The notes beneath the pieces were generated by a model. That model searched no databases. It was not told where the DNA came from and was given only the letters and a program-made list of their open reading frames with translations. A stretch of 64,000 nt of DNA from Pleodorina starrii (Eukaryota; Chlorophyta; Chlorophyceae; Chlamydomonadales; Volvocaceae): assembly GCA_030267565.1 (NCBI GenBank), contig BRXU01000006.1:3770001-3834000 (forward strand), read 5' to 3'. A program made the translations under genes and the position numbers. The stretch's first letter is position 1; each line of letters begins with the position of its first letter. Below are positions 20,839 through 32,800 of the stretch, piece by piece.

Positions 20839-23800
20839 ATGGCGGAGAAGTTTCGGCGGTCCAGCATGGATCTCGGCAGGTACGTCAACGTACGACAACC
20901 GTACTGCGTGTACCGTACCTTACTGAGGATTCGGCTCTTTGACCTGCTCTCGCTTCGGCCGCTTCGACCTTCCTTGCGCCCTGACCCTCGCATCGAACAT
21001 CGTAGCCAATCACCTAACCATCAACCAACTCGCCTTCCAACCAACATACGATCAACGAGAAAACTGACAACCGACCAACCACTACCCGTTTTTTGCAGGC
21101 GAATTGCCGACAAGCTGCGCAGCAGTCGCCACCAATCTCTAAGCCGCATGGGCTCCGGCTTGGCCGTTGAAGCCGCCGGTCACGACCACGACAGACCCCA
21201 CAGGCATTCCCTGTCTCAGCTGCAGCTGGATGGGCTTCGGGAGGCAAGCGTCCGCGGCGGCGGCGGCGGCGGCGGCGGTGCGCTGCGAGAACCGGAGGCC
21301 TCCGTCAGGGGCCAGCGGCCGTCGCCGTCGGCGGCGGCGGTGACGGTGGCGGCGGCGGCGGGAGGACGCGGCGCCGGATCGGCGCGACGTACATCGCTTG
21401 GCGGCATAATTGCGGCGGCGATGACGGGCAGCATCCGTAGCGGCGGCAGCGGCGGCGGCGGCGGCGCCGCCGCCGCCGGTGCGCTGCGAGAACCAGATGC
21501 GTCCGTCAGGGCCCAGCGGCCGTCGTCGTCGTCGGCGGCAGTGACGGTGGTGGCGGCGACGGCGGCGGCGGGAGGGCGCCGCGCCGGGTCGGCGCGACGT
21601 GCATCGCTTGGCGGCATGATTGCGGCGGCGGTGACGGGCAGCGGCGGCGGCGGCGGCCGCGGCAGCGGCGGCGGAGGCGCCGCCGCCACCGATTCCCTTG
21701 GTGGGTTTTGGTTTGGGTGTGGGTGTGGGTGTTGCAGGGTCTTGATCGCGCTCGTGGGCGAAGTTGGGGAGTCGGTCTCTGGACGAGCGCTATTGGACGA
21801 GCGCTATTGGACGAGCGCTGTTGGTTGCGCGGTTGGGCTGAGGCTGGGCTGTGAGGTTGGGCCGCGAGGTTTAGGTTGGGCAGTTACCGGAGCGTCAGCG
21901 TCAGCGTCGGTTGGCGCGCCTTTGCACCTCCCGCCTGCGACGTACCAACCGCCAACTGCCAACCGCAGGCCACGGCGGCGGCGGCGGCGGCAGCGTGCTG
22001 CGATCCTTTGCGAACCTTTTCACGCGAAGCCCGACGTCCGGCGACGCCGCCGACAAGCAGATGGGTACGGCAGCCGGCGGCGGCGGCGGCACCAGTCGTG
22101 AACAGGGCCGTTTTGGCTCGCCGCCGGGGCGGGGCGGCAGCGGCGGCGGTGGCAGCGCCAGCGGCAGCGTTTCGCCCAGCCCCGAGGGTACGACAACGGG
22201 AATGAGCAACGCCCAGTCCACCAGCAGCGGACTGGTGGTCGTGCAACCGTCAAAAATGCTGGTGCCGTTGGAAGTACGACAGCGGTTGTTGCAGCAGGCG
22301 GCGGCAACGGCCGCCGCCACAGGCGGCAGCGGCAGCTGCTCGCCGGGAGCCTCCGGCAGCGGCGGCGGCGGCGGCGGCTTGACAAGCGGCAGCCAGATCC
22401 GAAACGCCAGCCTTCGACACTACCTGCAGGAACCTTCCGGAAGCGGCGGCATCGCCGCCGCTGCCGCCGCGGCGGCGGCGATGGTGGCGGCTTCCATGGG
22501 GGGTTCGATCGGCGGCGGCGACGGCAGCGGCAGCGGCCGGCTGCCTCCGGAGCTGGCGGCTATGTATGCGTCCACGGATTCGTACAGGTGCTGTACAACT
22601 GTACGACGGACGCTTGCCGTAGTCCCGCCGTCTTGCCAAACGCGCCAAACGACGGCAAGAAACTGCCATGTCCCCCAGATAGAGCTCGCTGCGGCAGCGA
22701 CACTCCCATTGCCGCAATAGCGCCTGAGATATTTTATGACATTTTAAACTGTTTCGGTTATACCGTATATCGTGCTGTATCGTATCTGTCCGTTCTTCGC
22801 AGACCGGCATATCGTACTGCATACCGTACTGCACATTGCGGCACACTGCACACATCACACATGTCCGTTCTTCGCAGACCGGCATATCGTACTGCATACC
22901 GTACTGCACATTGCGGCACACTGCACACATCACACACACTTGACACACACATATACACATTTATACACACAAGCTGGGGCGCAGGATGTGCGTTGTAACA
23001 AAGTGCATTTCAATATCTGTGTTTCCAGTATTCGGTATCGAACTGCGCTTCGTCAACCCCGTATTCGTGGTGATTGTGCATTGGTGCCATCCGGTCGTAC
23101 TTCCGTACTATCCTTGTCATTACGCTGTGCTGCGCGGACGATGCTGGTGTTGGCGTCGATGGCTGTCGTACTCGTTCGTACTACCACTCGCAGGCCGCAC
23201 AGCGCCGCCGTACAACGCGCGCTGATCGGCGAACCCGGCCTCGGCTCGCCTTCTCACCGCCACCCGTCCGCCGCGGCTGCCGCGGCCGCCGCCGCCGCCG
23301 CCGCCGCGGCCGCCGCGGCCGCCGCCGCCGCCGCGGCCCGTTCGACGCGATCCGGTGAGTGCGGCACAACGCCGCCGCAGCCACGCTCCCGACCCACGTC
23401 CAAAGCCCAACTGCAACAGCACACACCATCCAACAGCGCTTCCGTGCGAGGCGGCGGCGGCGGCGGCAGCGGCGGCGGCGGCGGAATGACGGAAAATGGC
23501 GGAGCCGCCGACGCGGAAGAAAGAACGAGCGCGGTACGAGGGTTGCGCATTACGACGTGACTTATTAAGTGAATAGTGAAGTCTAATTCATGTAAAAAAA
23601 CTGCACATAAAATAATAATACATATGGTAGTAAAATAATAACACAGAAATTGCGCGGTTTTCTTATTTGTTATTATTTTCATTATTAATTTTTATTAGTA
23701 TTTTTGCGCGTCTTTTTGACTCGCCAGAGTATCCAGGGTGAAGAACGGCGGCGGCGGCGGCTTGTGGGATACGGTAGGGCGTGTGCGGCTGCAAAGGGAC

Positions 23801-26800
23801 CCATCCGCTCCTGCTCCTCGCCGCACCTTTTCCCGTTTGTCACTAAAACCATCCCTAAAACCCTAAAACCAACCCACTGTCAACCATGAAACCTTCGAAA
23901 CCGCACTGCCGTTGACCACAGGCCGAGCTCCTGGCGCAGCTGCAGCGGCAGGTTGCTGAGCTACGGCAGCTGACGGAAGCTGGCGTCTACGACGGCGGCA
24001 GCACCGCCACCGCCGCCGCTGGCGGCGGCGACAGCAGCGCTGTCGCCATGGCGTCGTCGTCCCTGCGGCCCACGCGCCCGTCCTCCCAAGAAGGCGCCGT
24101 CGTGCTGCAACAGCAGCAGCCGTCGACCTCTCAGCAAGGCCACTTCCAGCAGCCACAGCAGCAGCAGCGGCACGCGTCCCAGCCGTCCGTACGATTGCCG
24201 TACAGGAACTCCGAAACCAGTAGCTCCGAAATGCCACCTGCCCAGACCACCGGCATGCTCGCCATTTACGAAGACTCGACCGAAGCCGCGTCGGAGGCGG
24301 CGGCGGCGGCGGCCGCCGCCGCCGCCGCGGGGGCAAGCAGCGGCGGCGGCAGCAGCACCGGCGGCGGTGCCGGCGTGGCCGTGGGAGCGCATCCCATTAG
24401 CTTCAGCCCTGGGACGAGCAGTCGTACCTCGCCCAATGGTACGACAGTCCGTATGTCCCTGACTGTTGTATTGCCGTACCTAAAGTACACCTCCACCCGC
24501 CTCCCGACCCCGAATCAGCTCCCAGCCTCCCACACAAAGACCGCCTCGTATCTCCTTACCTCAACCTCCGCCGCCGCCTCCTCTCCCTCCACCTCCCTCG
24601 CTGCCGCAGGTTCCATTCCCGCCAGCTCTTCCCCGCGCCTCGCCCGCCGTACTTCCCGCCTACGACTGCCCGGCGTGGCGACCGGCTTTGGATTCCGCTC
24701 CGGAACCGGAACCGGATCCGGAGAGTCCGCGGAAGGCACCGCCGCCAGCGGCGGCGGCGGCGGTGGCGGCAGCGCCGCCGGCGCCGCCGACGGCTCCGCC
24801 GTCACCAGCCGCGGAGCCAGCTTCAGCCTTGTTCGTACATCGCCGTGGGGACCCATGGGTCAGTTGTCTGGTTTGGAGTCGGCATCCGCCTCGGCATCGG
24901 GCATGACGACGCCGGATTCCGGCGTGACGGCGGGCGGCGGCGGCGGCGGCGGCGGATCGGGCGTTTCGCTGTCTCCGTCTCCGTCCCCATCTCCTGGAGC
25001 TGGTTTCGGAGGCCGAATGGTGAAGAGCTCCAAGGCGTTAATGAAAGGAGGTCGGTCGGCGACGGCGACGGCGATGGCGACGGCGCCGGGGGCGACGACG
25101 GCGGCGACGACGACGACGGCGGCGGCGGCGGCGGCGGCGGGGCCGCTGATGCGGCGAGCCAGCGGCAGCGCGAATAATTTGGTGGCCATGGTACGGCAGT
25201 GGGGGATGGGGGCTGGGGCGGCGGGAGGGGGTGGCGGTGGTGATGGTGATGATGGTGGTGGCGGGAAGGGTTTTTTTAGAGATGGCGGCGCATTGAAGAG
25301 CGGTGGTTGTCGGGGCCTTTTGGACGTCTTGAATTCTCATGCCGTGCAACTAACCAACCAACTAACTAAATAACGGCGCGAGCGGCTTGTGTATGATCAA
25401 AACCCTGAACCCTAAAAACCCTATTCCCTAAAACTGTATAAAACCTAAAACCTGAATCGCTACAGGGGCGTGGGGATCTAGGGGAGGTACAGAGCCGACG
25501 TCCCTGGGACGCATCGTCACCGGCGGCGACGGCGGCGGGGGAACTGCAACGCAATCCGGCGTCGCGGCGCTCCGCGACGCTGGGGAAGCTTCGCCGTACG
25601 GTGGATCTGATCCGGATCGCGATGGTTTTCAAGTGAGTGTCGTACATTGTATACGGCACTCGCGGCGCTGGCGGCTGCTGAAGCACTGAGCGCTTGCTAC
25701 GTTGCTGGCGAACGGCCATTCGCCCTGGAGTGCGCTGTTTTGGCAGCGACCACTCCCTCCGGGTCACTTGACATCGACATTTAATATCTGGTCGCTAAGC
25801 TAATTGACTTTGCTTGATTTCTGGTTCGTAAAAGTTGAGTTGGGTAACGGTTCCATGCCGTATGTATGCCGTACTGAATCTGCCGTACTGAACCAGAAAT
25901 ACTTATTGTATCGCGCGGCGCATTCAGGAACAGCGAAACGATAAAGAAGGCGGTCTGGGAGGGCTCGTCGGCAACGTCGCCGCCGGCGTCGCCGCTCGGA
26001 GGAGCCGGCGGGATGGCGGGGTCGGACAGCGTCCGCTCGGAGCTTTCCAACATGGATCTCAGCCCAAAGATCAAGGTACGTACGACGTGCCGTATACTGC
26101 CGTATTGTCGTACTGGGATTTTGGTGGGGCGAAAGCATTGAATATAAGGGGTGCGAGCACTGCGTATCCGGCACGTGCCACGGAAAAAGCAGTTGACAGT
26201 GGACGTCGTCATATACGTATGTGCCGTCAACGTCGAAAGCCTGTTCACACATGTCCCGCGTCCTCCTCCCTTTACCCCCTCCTTCTCCCGCCCCCTCCCT
26301 CCCTCCCTCCCTCGCAGCGCGGTCGCGTGCGGCGTTCCTCTGTGGACGGCTTCCTCCGCGACTTCATGACTCGCAGCTTCGCGCTCCAACACAACAATCA
26401 GCAGCAGCAGCAGCGGCGACGAAGTCTGGATCGCGAGTCCGCGGGGGGCAGCAACCTGCTGCGGCTGCAGAAGGGAGACAGGCGAGCGGCGGCGGAGGGA
26501 GGGGCGAGGGGCGGGAGGGACGGGGCCGGAGGGAGGTAGGGAGGGATGGGGCGAAGGGGCGGAGGGAGGAGGGAGGGAGGGAGAGAGGGTGTGTGAGTAA
26601 GCGAGGCCGGGGGTTTCGGGGCCGATCTTTAGGCGGACGGAAATGCAGATCCTGAACCCGCCGGTATCCTAACCTCATGTGCGCCACTGTCGTACTGTCG
26701 TACGGCCGTACCATGCAGGTTCTTCGATGACGAAAGCGACGAGGAGGACAATGTGGGTCAGTCGCAGCCGACGCCGGAACCGCCGTACGAGATCCGCCTG

Positions 26801-29800
26801 CCTGTACCGCCGCCGCCGCGGGCGTCCTTCGAGTATCAGGCCGAGCAGGTACGGCATCTGTTGCTATTACAACCGAAAGGAAATTGTGACTCCGGGCTGC
26901 TAACTGCCTGCCAACTGTCAACTGAACCTGCAGGGCCAGGACACCGCCGCCCTTCCCTGGAGCGCGCAGAGCAGCCGAGCCCCATCCATCGACGAATCGT
27001 CAACCACCTCAACCAACAACCGCAATGGCGCCCCTGCCAACCGCCAACTACCAACTGACTTAAGGCCCGACTCCGCATCCTCATCCCGTTCAGCCTTGGG
27101 TACCAAGCCCGGCTCTATCGCCAGCGCCGCCGCCGCGGCCGACGTCGGCGCCGCCGGTGCCGTCGGTGTCGGCGTCGGCGGCAGCGGTGGCGACGGCGGA
27201 AGCGGTATGAACGGAAGCGGATCCAGGATTGAAAGTGTCGTACCAAAGTCGGCGTTGTCACAAGTACCTGAACCACCGTCTCTGGCGGCGGCGGCGGCGA
27301 CGACGTCGACGGCGGCGGCGCCGCCGCCATCGCTGCAGCCACCGCCGCCGGCGGTCCTGCTGCAGCCGCCCCAAGCGCCCGCCTTTAAGCCCAGCGTTTC
27401 CGTACAACAGCCGTACAGCTACCACCAGCCCTCCCGCTTCGCGCCCAAGGGCGCCGGCGACTCCTCCCGGTCATTAAGCCCCGTGGGCCGCGGAGGTACG
27501 ACAACGCCGCCGCCGTCGCCCTTGGCGCCGTCGCCGACGGCAGCCCCGGCGACGGCGGTGCCCTCGTCACCTTCGTCCCCTCCGTCGCCGTTGCCGTCAC
27601 CGGCGGGGCCGTCGTCGTTGTTTGTTGGAAGCTCGAGCTCCGAGGACGGGCGAGGCGACGGAAAGGCGACGTCGCCGACGAGGTACGACAAGTGGCAAAC
27701 CGGAACCACGTGATCGCGGCTCCGAAAGAAAGACGGTATATATAACTGACGGTATTAGGGTACACGGTATAATGATGCTGGTCTCGTCCAGCATCATTAT
27801 ACCGTGTACCCTAATACCGTCAGTTATATATATCGTACCTGTACGAAAGTACGGCATAATAAGGCGAGAAGGGAGGAATGAACAGTTTTTATTTACAGCA
27901 GACCCGAACAAAAGGGATCGCCTCACGGGTGCATACCGCACTTGACACTGCTGCGGTCGAGGGAAGGAAGGCCCAAGCGGCCAGACGCCTGACCCGCCCG
28001 GAACAACCGCAATTCTTAAATAATTTGTTGCACGGCAAAGATAGTATCGTGATGTCGTAAATTCGTAATCTGTCACGTTGTTCTGTTCCTTTCTGTCCGC
28101 ACCCAGCCTCTCCCTTTGTCAGCCTCTGCTGTCAATTTGCCGCTTTGGACTTGTCGTACTCTCCTGCCCTCCCTGGCGCAGTCCGACCCCTCCTGGAGAC
28201 ATCCGTCGAGTGGCGGCTGCCGCCCCCGCGCCCCGTCGCTTCACACAGAGCGCGTTAATGGCGAGTCGGGTTTGTCCGTGTGTGGGGTGTGGGTGTATGT
28301 GTGTGTGTGTGGGAGAACAGCGTGCGTCAGCTGCTGCTGATGATGCTGATGCAGGTTGTGTTGCTGCATGGTGCTTGGTGCAGCAACTGTACTGCAAATT
28401 TGCCCCAACTGTACTGCAACTGTACTGAGCCTGTACTGCAACCGTACTGCAACTGCCGCCTGCCTTACCCTGTAGAGAAGTACAGGTACAAACCCTTTGC
28501 CGTTGCAAATGAAGGCCCCTGGTAGACACCTCGGCCTGCCCCTTTCGAGCTTGCCCTTTTGTTCAACAGATCAACAAAAAAATCCATTCCGTGAATGCAC
28601 ACGCATGCAGGGCGTAAAGTATACCCAATGACCCAGAAAAACCAAAAACGTAAAAACCCAAAATAACCATTCAACCAACTAACCAATAAACTGACTAACT
28701 TCCTCTCAACGAATCTAACCACCAACTGGACCCACAGTCCAACAGCGACAACCAGCAGGAGGTTTCGGTGGAGGTCGCCACTGCCAACCCCATCGCAAGC
28801 GACCTGGAGCTTGATGAGCTCATCATGGTACGACACTGTCGTACAGTTACCACTGACTTCCTTGCTCATGCACGGAATGTCGTACATGACATTTTTGTGC
28901 GCGCGCATATGTATATGAATATGTGTGTGCTTGTGTATGGATAAAAATGATGGATACAAGGCGCAAAGGGGCGCGGACGGATCTTGCGACGGTGAAGACG
29001 AGCCCCCAGCACTTGCATCAGTAACCACCACAACCACCACAACCAACTGTAACGGCAACCGAGGAACCGCAACCATGGAAATGCAAACTGCAATCTGCAA
29101 CCCGCAGGCCATCAGCCGGAGCAGCAGCACTCTGCCGCATGGTGTAGCGAGTGAAAGCTCCAGACGCGGCACCGGAACCGGCAGCGGCAGCTTGCTCGGA
29201 TTGACTGCAGGTGCTGGTGCTGGCGGCGGCGGTGGCGGTGGCGGCGGCGGCGGCAACAGCCACCGACGGGTGACGTCAGGCAGCAGCCACAGCGGCCCAG
29301 ATGGTGTCGGCGGCGGCGGCGGCGGTCTTTCCACGATGCAAGTCTACGTGCGGCGAGGGTACGTGCACGCGCAATCGTGTGTGAGATTTCAGGTGGCCAT
29401 TGGTTGGGGTGGTTGGGTCAGTTTCGTCGGTTGGGTTGGTTGGGTCAGTTTCGTCGGTTGGGTTGGGGCTTTGTCAGTGTGATTTGAGGACGGTGTTGGT
29501 GGCAGCTGGTGGGGAGTTGGGCAGCGATTTCGAGGTGCAGCCTGTCGGGTTCGATCGGGGCACCTCGCACGTAACGATCCGTGGGTCGGGCTGCCCTTCT
29601 GTCGGTTACGGTTAGCCATTACTTCCGTTTGAGCGCGACATGCAACCACCAGGGGTTGTTCCACGTTTGAAACACCCCCGGTGGTTGCATGTGGTTACCC
29701 TCAATACCCTCAATACCCCGACTGTGGTGGGAGAAACACGCCAAACGGCCCCCCGCCCGCCCTCCCGCCACCCCGCAGGTCCGGCGAGCACCGCTCTCCA

Positions 29801-32800
29801 GTCGGCCACCTGTCGGTGGAGTTTCAGGTACGGCAGAGTACGACAGATGGTACGGAAGATGTGGACGACATACGGTACAGGGAGGGCCGCGTCGGAAGCA
29901 AAGCTACGGACCCGACCCATGTACCATCGCATCAGTCATCAGTCGTAAAAAAGATGTATTCGCTGCTGAGGGACGTGCCGTGCGACTGGCCTGGGAGGCA
30001 GGCCGATGGGGTGGTGGGGAGAATGGGATGGCTGACGGGATTGGCGCCGTCTGGTGAGGGCAGATGCCTCTGTGCGTGTGTGCGTGTGTGTTTCAGCACG
30101 CCAGTTGGACCCCGACGACTTCCCCCCCTCCCCATTTGCTCCCCGTCTCCCTCCCTCCCTCCCTCCCTCCATCCATCCATCCATCCATCCCTTGCCTTGC
30201 AGGCAACTCCGGAGCTGTGTCCCCTGGAGGCCTCCGCCTCCTCTCCTGGGAAGTCCCAGCGCCAACTTCCCAGCTCCCAACCCCAACCCCAGCCCCAACC
30301 CCAGCCCCAGCCCCAACCCCAATCTCAGCTGCAGCCCCAACCGCCTCAACTGTCGTCGATTTCCCAGGGTCTTCAACCGATCGAGGTGAGGCCTTATCCT
30401 TTGGCTTCGGTTTATATGGGTTTTGCCTCTTGGTACCTGGTTTTGTTCGGTTGTGTCGGTTGTGGTTGTACGGTGTACGATACTGTACGACACGGTACGG
30501 CAGTTTTATTATTGGATGCGTTCTCCTTGGAGGGTATTGGCTGGCTAGTCGTACTACCGTACGGCGGTCGGGCCGGTCCCCGTTAGGCTGTCGTATCCCA
30601 ACGATATTATCTTGTCCGTACAGTTGCTAGGGCGGGCAAACATCGTCTCCCTCCCGTCCCATGGGCCCAGCCTCAACCCATGGGCCCAGCCTCGACCCAT
30701 GGGTCCAGCCTCGACCCATGGGCCCATCCTCGGTCCATTGGCCCAGCCTCGACCCATGGGTCGGCCTACGGGTCGGCCTATGGTTCGGCCGATGGGTCGG
30801 CCTATGGGTCGGCCTATGGGTCGGCCTACGGGTCGGCCTATGGGTCGGCCTACGGGCCGGCCTATGGGTCGGCCTATGGGTCGGCCTATGGGTCGGCCTA
30901 TGGGTCGGCCTACGGGCCGGCCTACGGGTCGGCCTATGGGTCGGCCTACGGGTCGGTCTACGGGTCGGCCTACGGGTCAGCTTATGGTTCGGCCGATGGG
31001 TCGGCCTATGGGTCGGCCTACGGGTCGGCCTATGGGTCGGCCTATGTGTCGGTCTACGGGTCGGCCTACGGGTCGGCCTATGGGTCGGCCTATGGGTCGG
31101 CCTATGGGTCGGCCTATGGGTCGGCCTATGGGTCGGCCTATGGGTTGGCCTATAGGTCGGTCTATGGGTCGGTCTACGGGTCGGCCTATTGGTCGGCCTT
31201 CGGATCGGTCTATGGGTCGGCCTATGGGTCGGCCTACGGGTCGGCCTAAGGTTCGGCCTATGGGTCGGCCTATGGGTCGGCCTATGGGTCGGCCTACGGG
31301 TCGGCCAATGGGTCGGCCTACGGGTCGGCCTATGGGTCGGCCTACGGGTCGGCCTAAGGTTCGGCCTATGGGTCGGCCTATGGGTCGGCCTATGGGTCGG
31401 CCTACGGGTCGGCCAATGGGTCGGCCTATGTGTCGGTCTACGGGTCGGCCTACGGGTCGGCCTATGGGTCGGCCTATGGGTCGGCCTATGGGTCGGCCTA
31501 TGGGTTGGCCTATAGGTCAGTCTATGGGTCGGCCTAAGGTTCGGCCTATGGGTCGGCCTACGGGTCGGTCTATGGGTCGGCCTAAGGTTCGGCCTATGGG
31601 TCGGCCTATGGGTCGGCCTATGGGTCGGCCTATGGGTCGGCCTACGGGCCCAGCCCAGCCCAGCTGGGCCCAGCCCCGGCCCATGGGCCCAGCCTCGGCC
31701 CATGGGCCCAGCCTCGGCCCATGGGCCCAGCCTCGACCCATGGGCCCAGCCCCGGCCCATGGGCCCAGCCTCGGCCCATGGGCCCAGCCTCGACCCATGG
31801 GCCCAGCCCCGGCCCATGGGCCCAGCCTCGGCCCATGGGCCCAGCCTCGACCCATGGGCCCCGGCCCGGCCCATGGGCCCAGCCTCGGCCCATGGGCCCA
31901 GCCTCGGCCCATGGGCCCAGCCTCGACCCATGGGCCCAGCCTCGACCCATGGGCCCAGCCTCGGCCCATGGGCCCAGCCTCGGCCCATGGGCCCAGTCTC
32001 TGCCCATGGGCCTAGTCTCTGTGTAGGTTGTGGTTGTACGATGTTGATTCTGTACGGCACGGCACGATACGGTACGGCATTATTATTTTGAATGCGTTCT
32101 CCTTGGAGGGTATCGGCTGGCTGATCGTTCTGCTGTACGGCAGCCAGGCCGGTCCCCGTTAGCCTGTCGTATCCCCACGAGGCTATCTTGTCCGTACGGA
32201 CTACGGCAACTCGATTCGTTTCGTTTTGTTTCGTTGATTATTGAACATTCAACCGTCGATAAACGAACACGGACACGAATAACCTGATATTTCTTTCAGG
32301 AGTATCCGAGCGTCGAGTCTATCCACACGGCGGCGGCGGCGGCGGCGGTGGGCGCTGCAAGTGGCGGCGGCGGCCGCGGCGGCGCCGCCGCCGCCGTCGG
32401 CGATACCTTTGCACCGCAGCGGAAGGTTCCCGACGCCGCGGCGGCGACGAATACCGCGACGCTGCCGTCGGGGGCTGCGGCGGCGGCGGCGGCGGCGCCA
32501 CCGCCGCATCAGCAGCAACACCCGCATCAGCAGGCGCAAGTGAGAGCCTTCCCGGGCGTCATCGGCGGCGGCGGCGGCGTCAGCGGCGGTGGAGGCGTCG
32601 GCAAGACGGTTCAGATACTGCTGCAGAAGCTGAACGCCTTGCCGCCGACGCTGCGGGCCGACATCATACAGCAGCTCTGTCATCCGACCGAGGTTCGATC
32701 CCTGCTTCAGACGGGACCATCTACTTTTCCTGCTCCTCCTCCTCCTCCTCCTGCTCCTCCATCATCTTCCTCCACCCCCTCCTCGGACGCGCCCGCCACT

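Noticed and set aside
23355..23533. Donor at 23355 (GTGAGT) as the end of exon 4 of the large gene
   Set aside because: Using it gives phase 1 and an early stop in exon 5. Extending to 23533 keeps the frame.
24439..24609. Coding read-through between exons 5 and 6 of the large gene
   Set aside because: It is open and a multiple of three, but it starts GTACGA, ends in a pyrimidine tract plus GCAG, and encodes a composition unlike its flanks. I treat it as an intron, though retention is possible.
30760..31645. Possible CRISPR array
   Set aside because: The 12-bp units are contiguous with no unique spacers, and the genome is eukaryotic.
30612..32060. ORFs of 467 and 477 codons on opposite strands (M-G-R-P and P-T-H-R type repeats)
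   Set aside because: They are by-products of a stop-free 12-bp/19-bp minisatellite. The two strands are open together, there is no non-repetitive protein segment, and the array lies in an intron of a phase-consistent gene.
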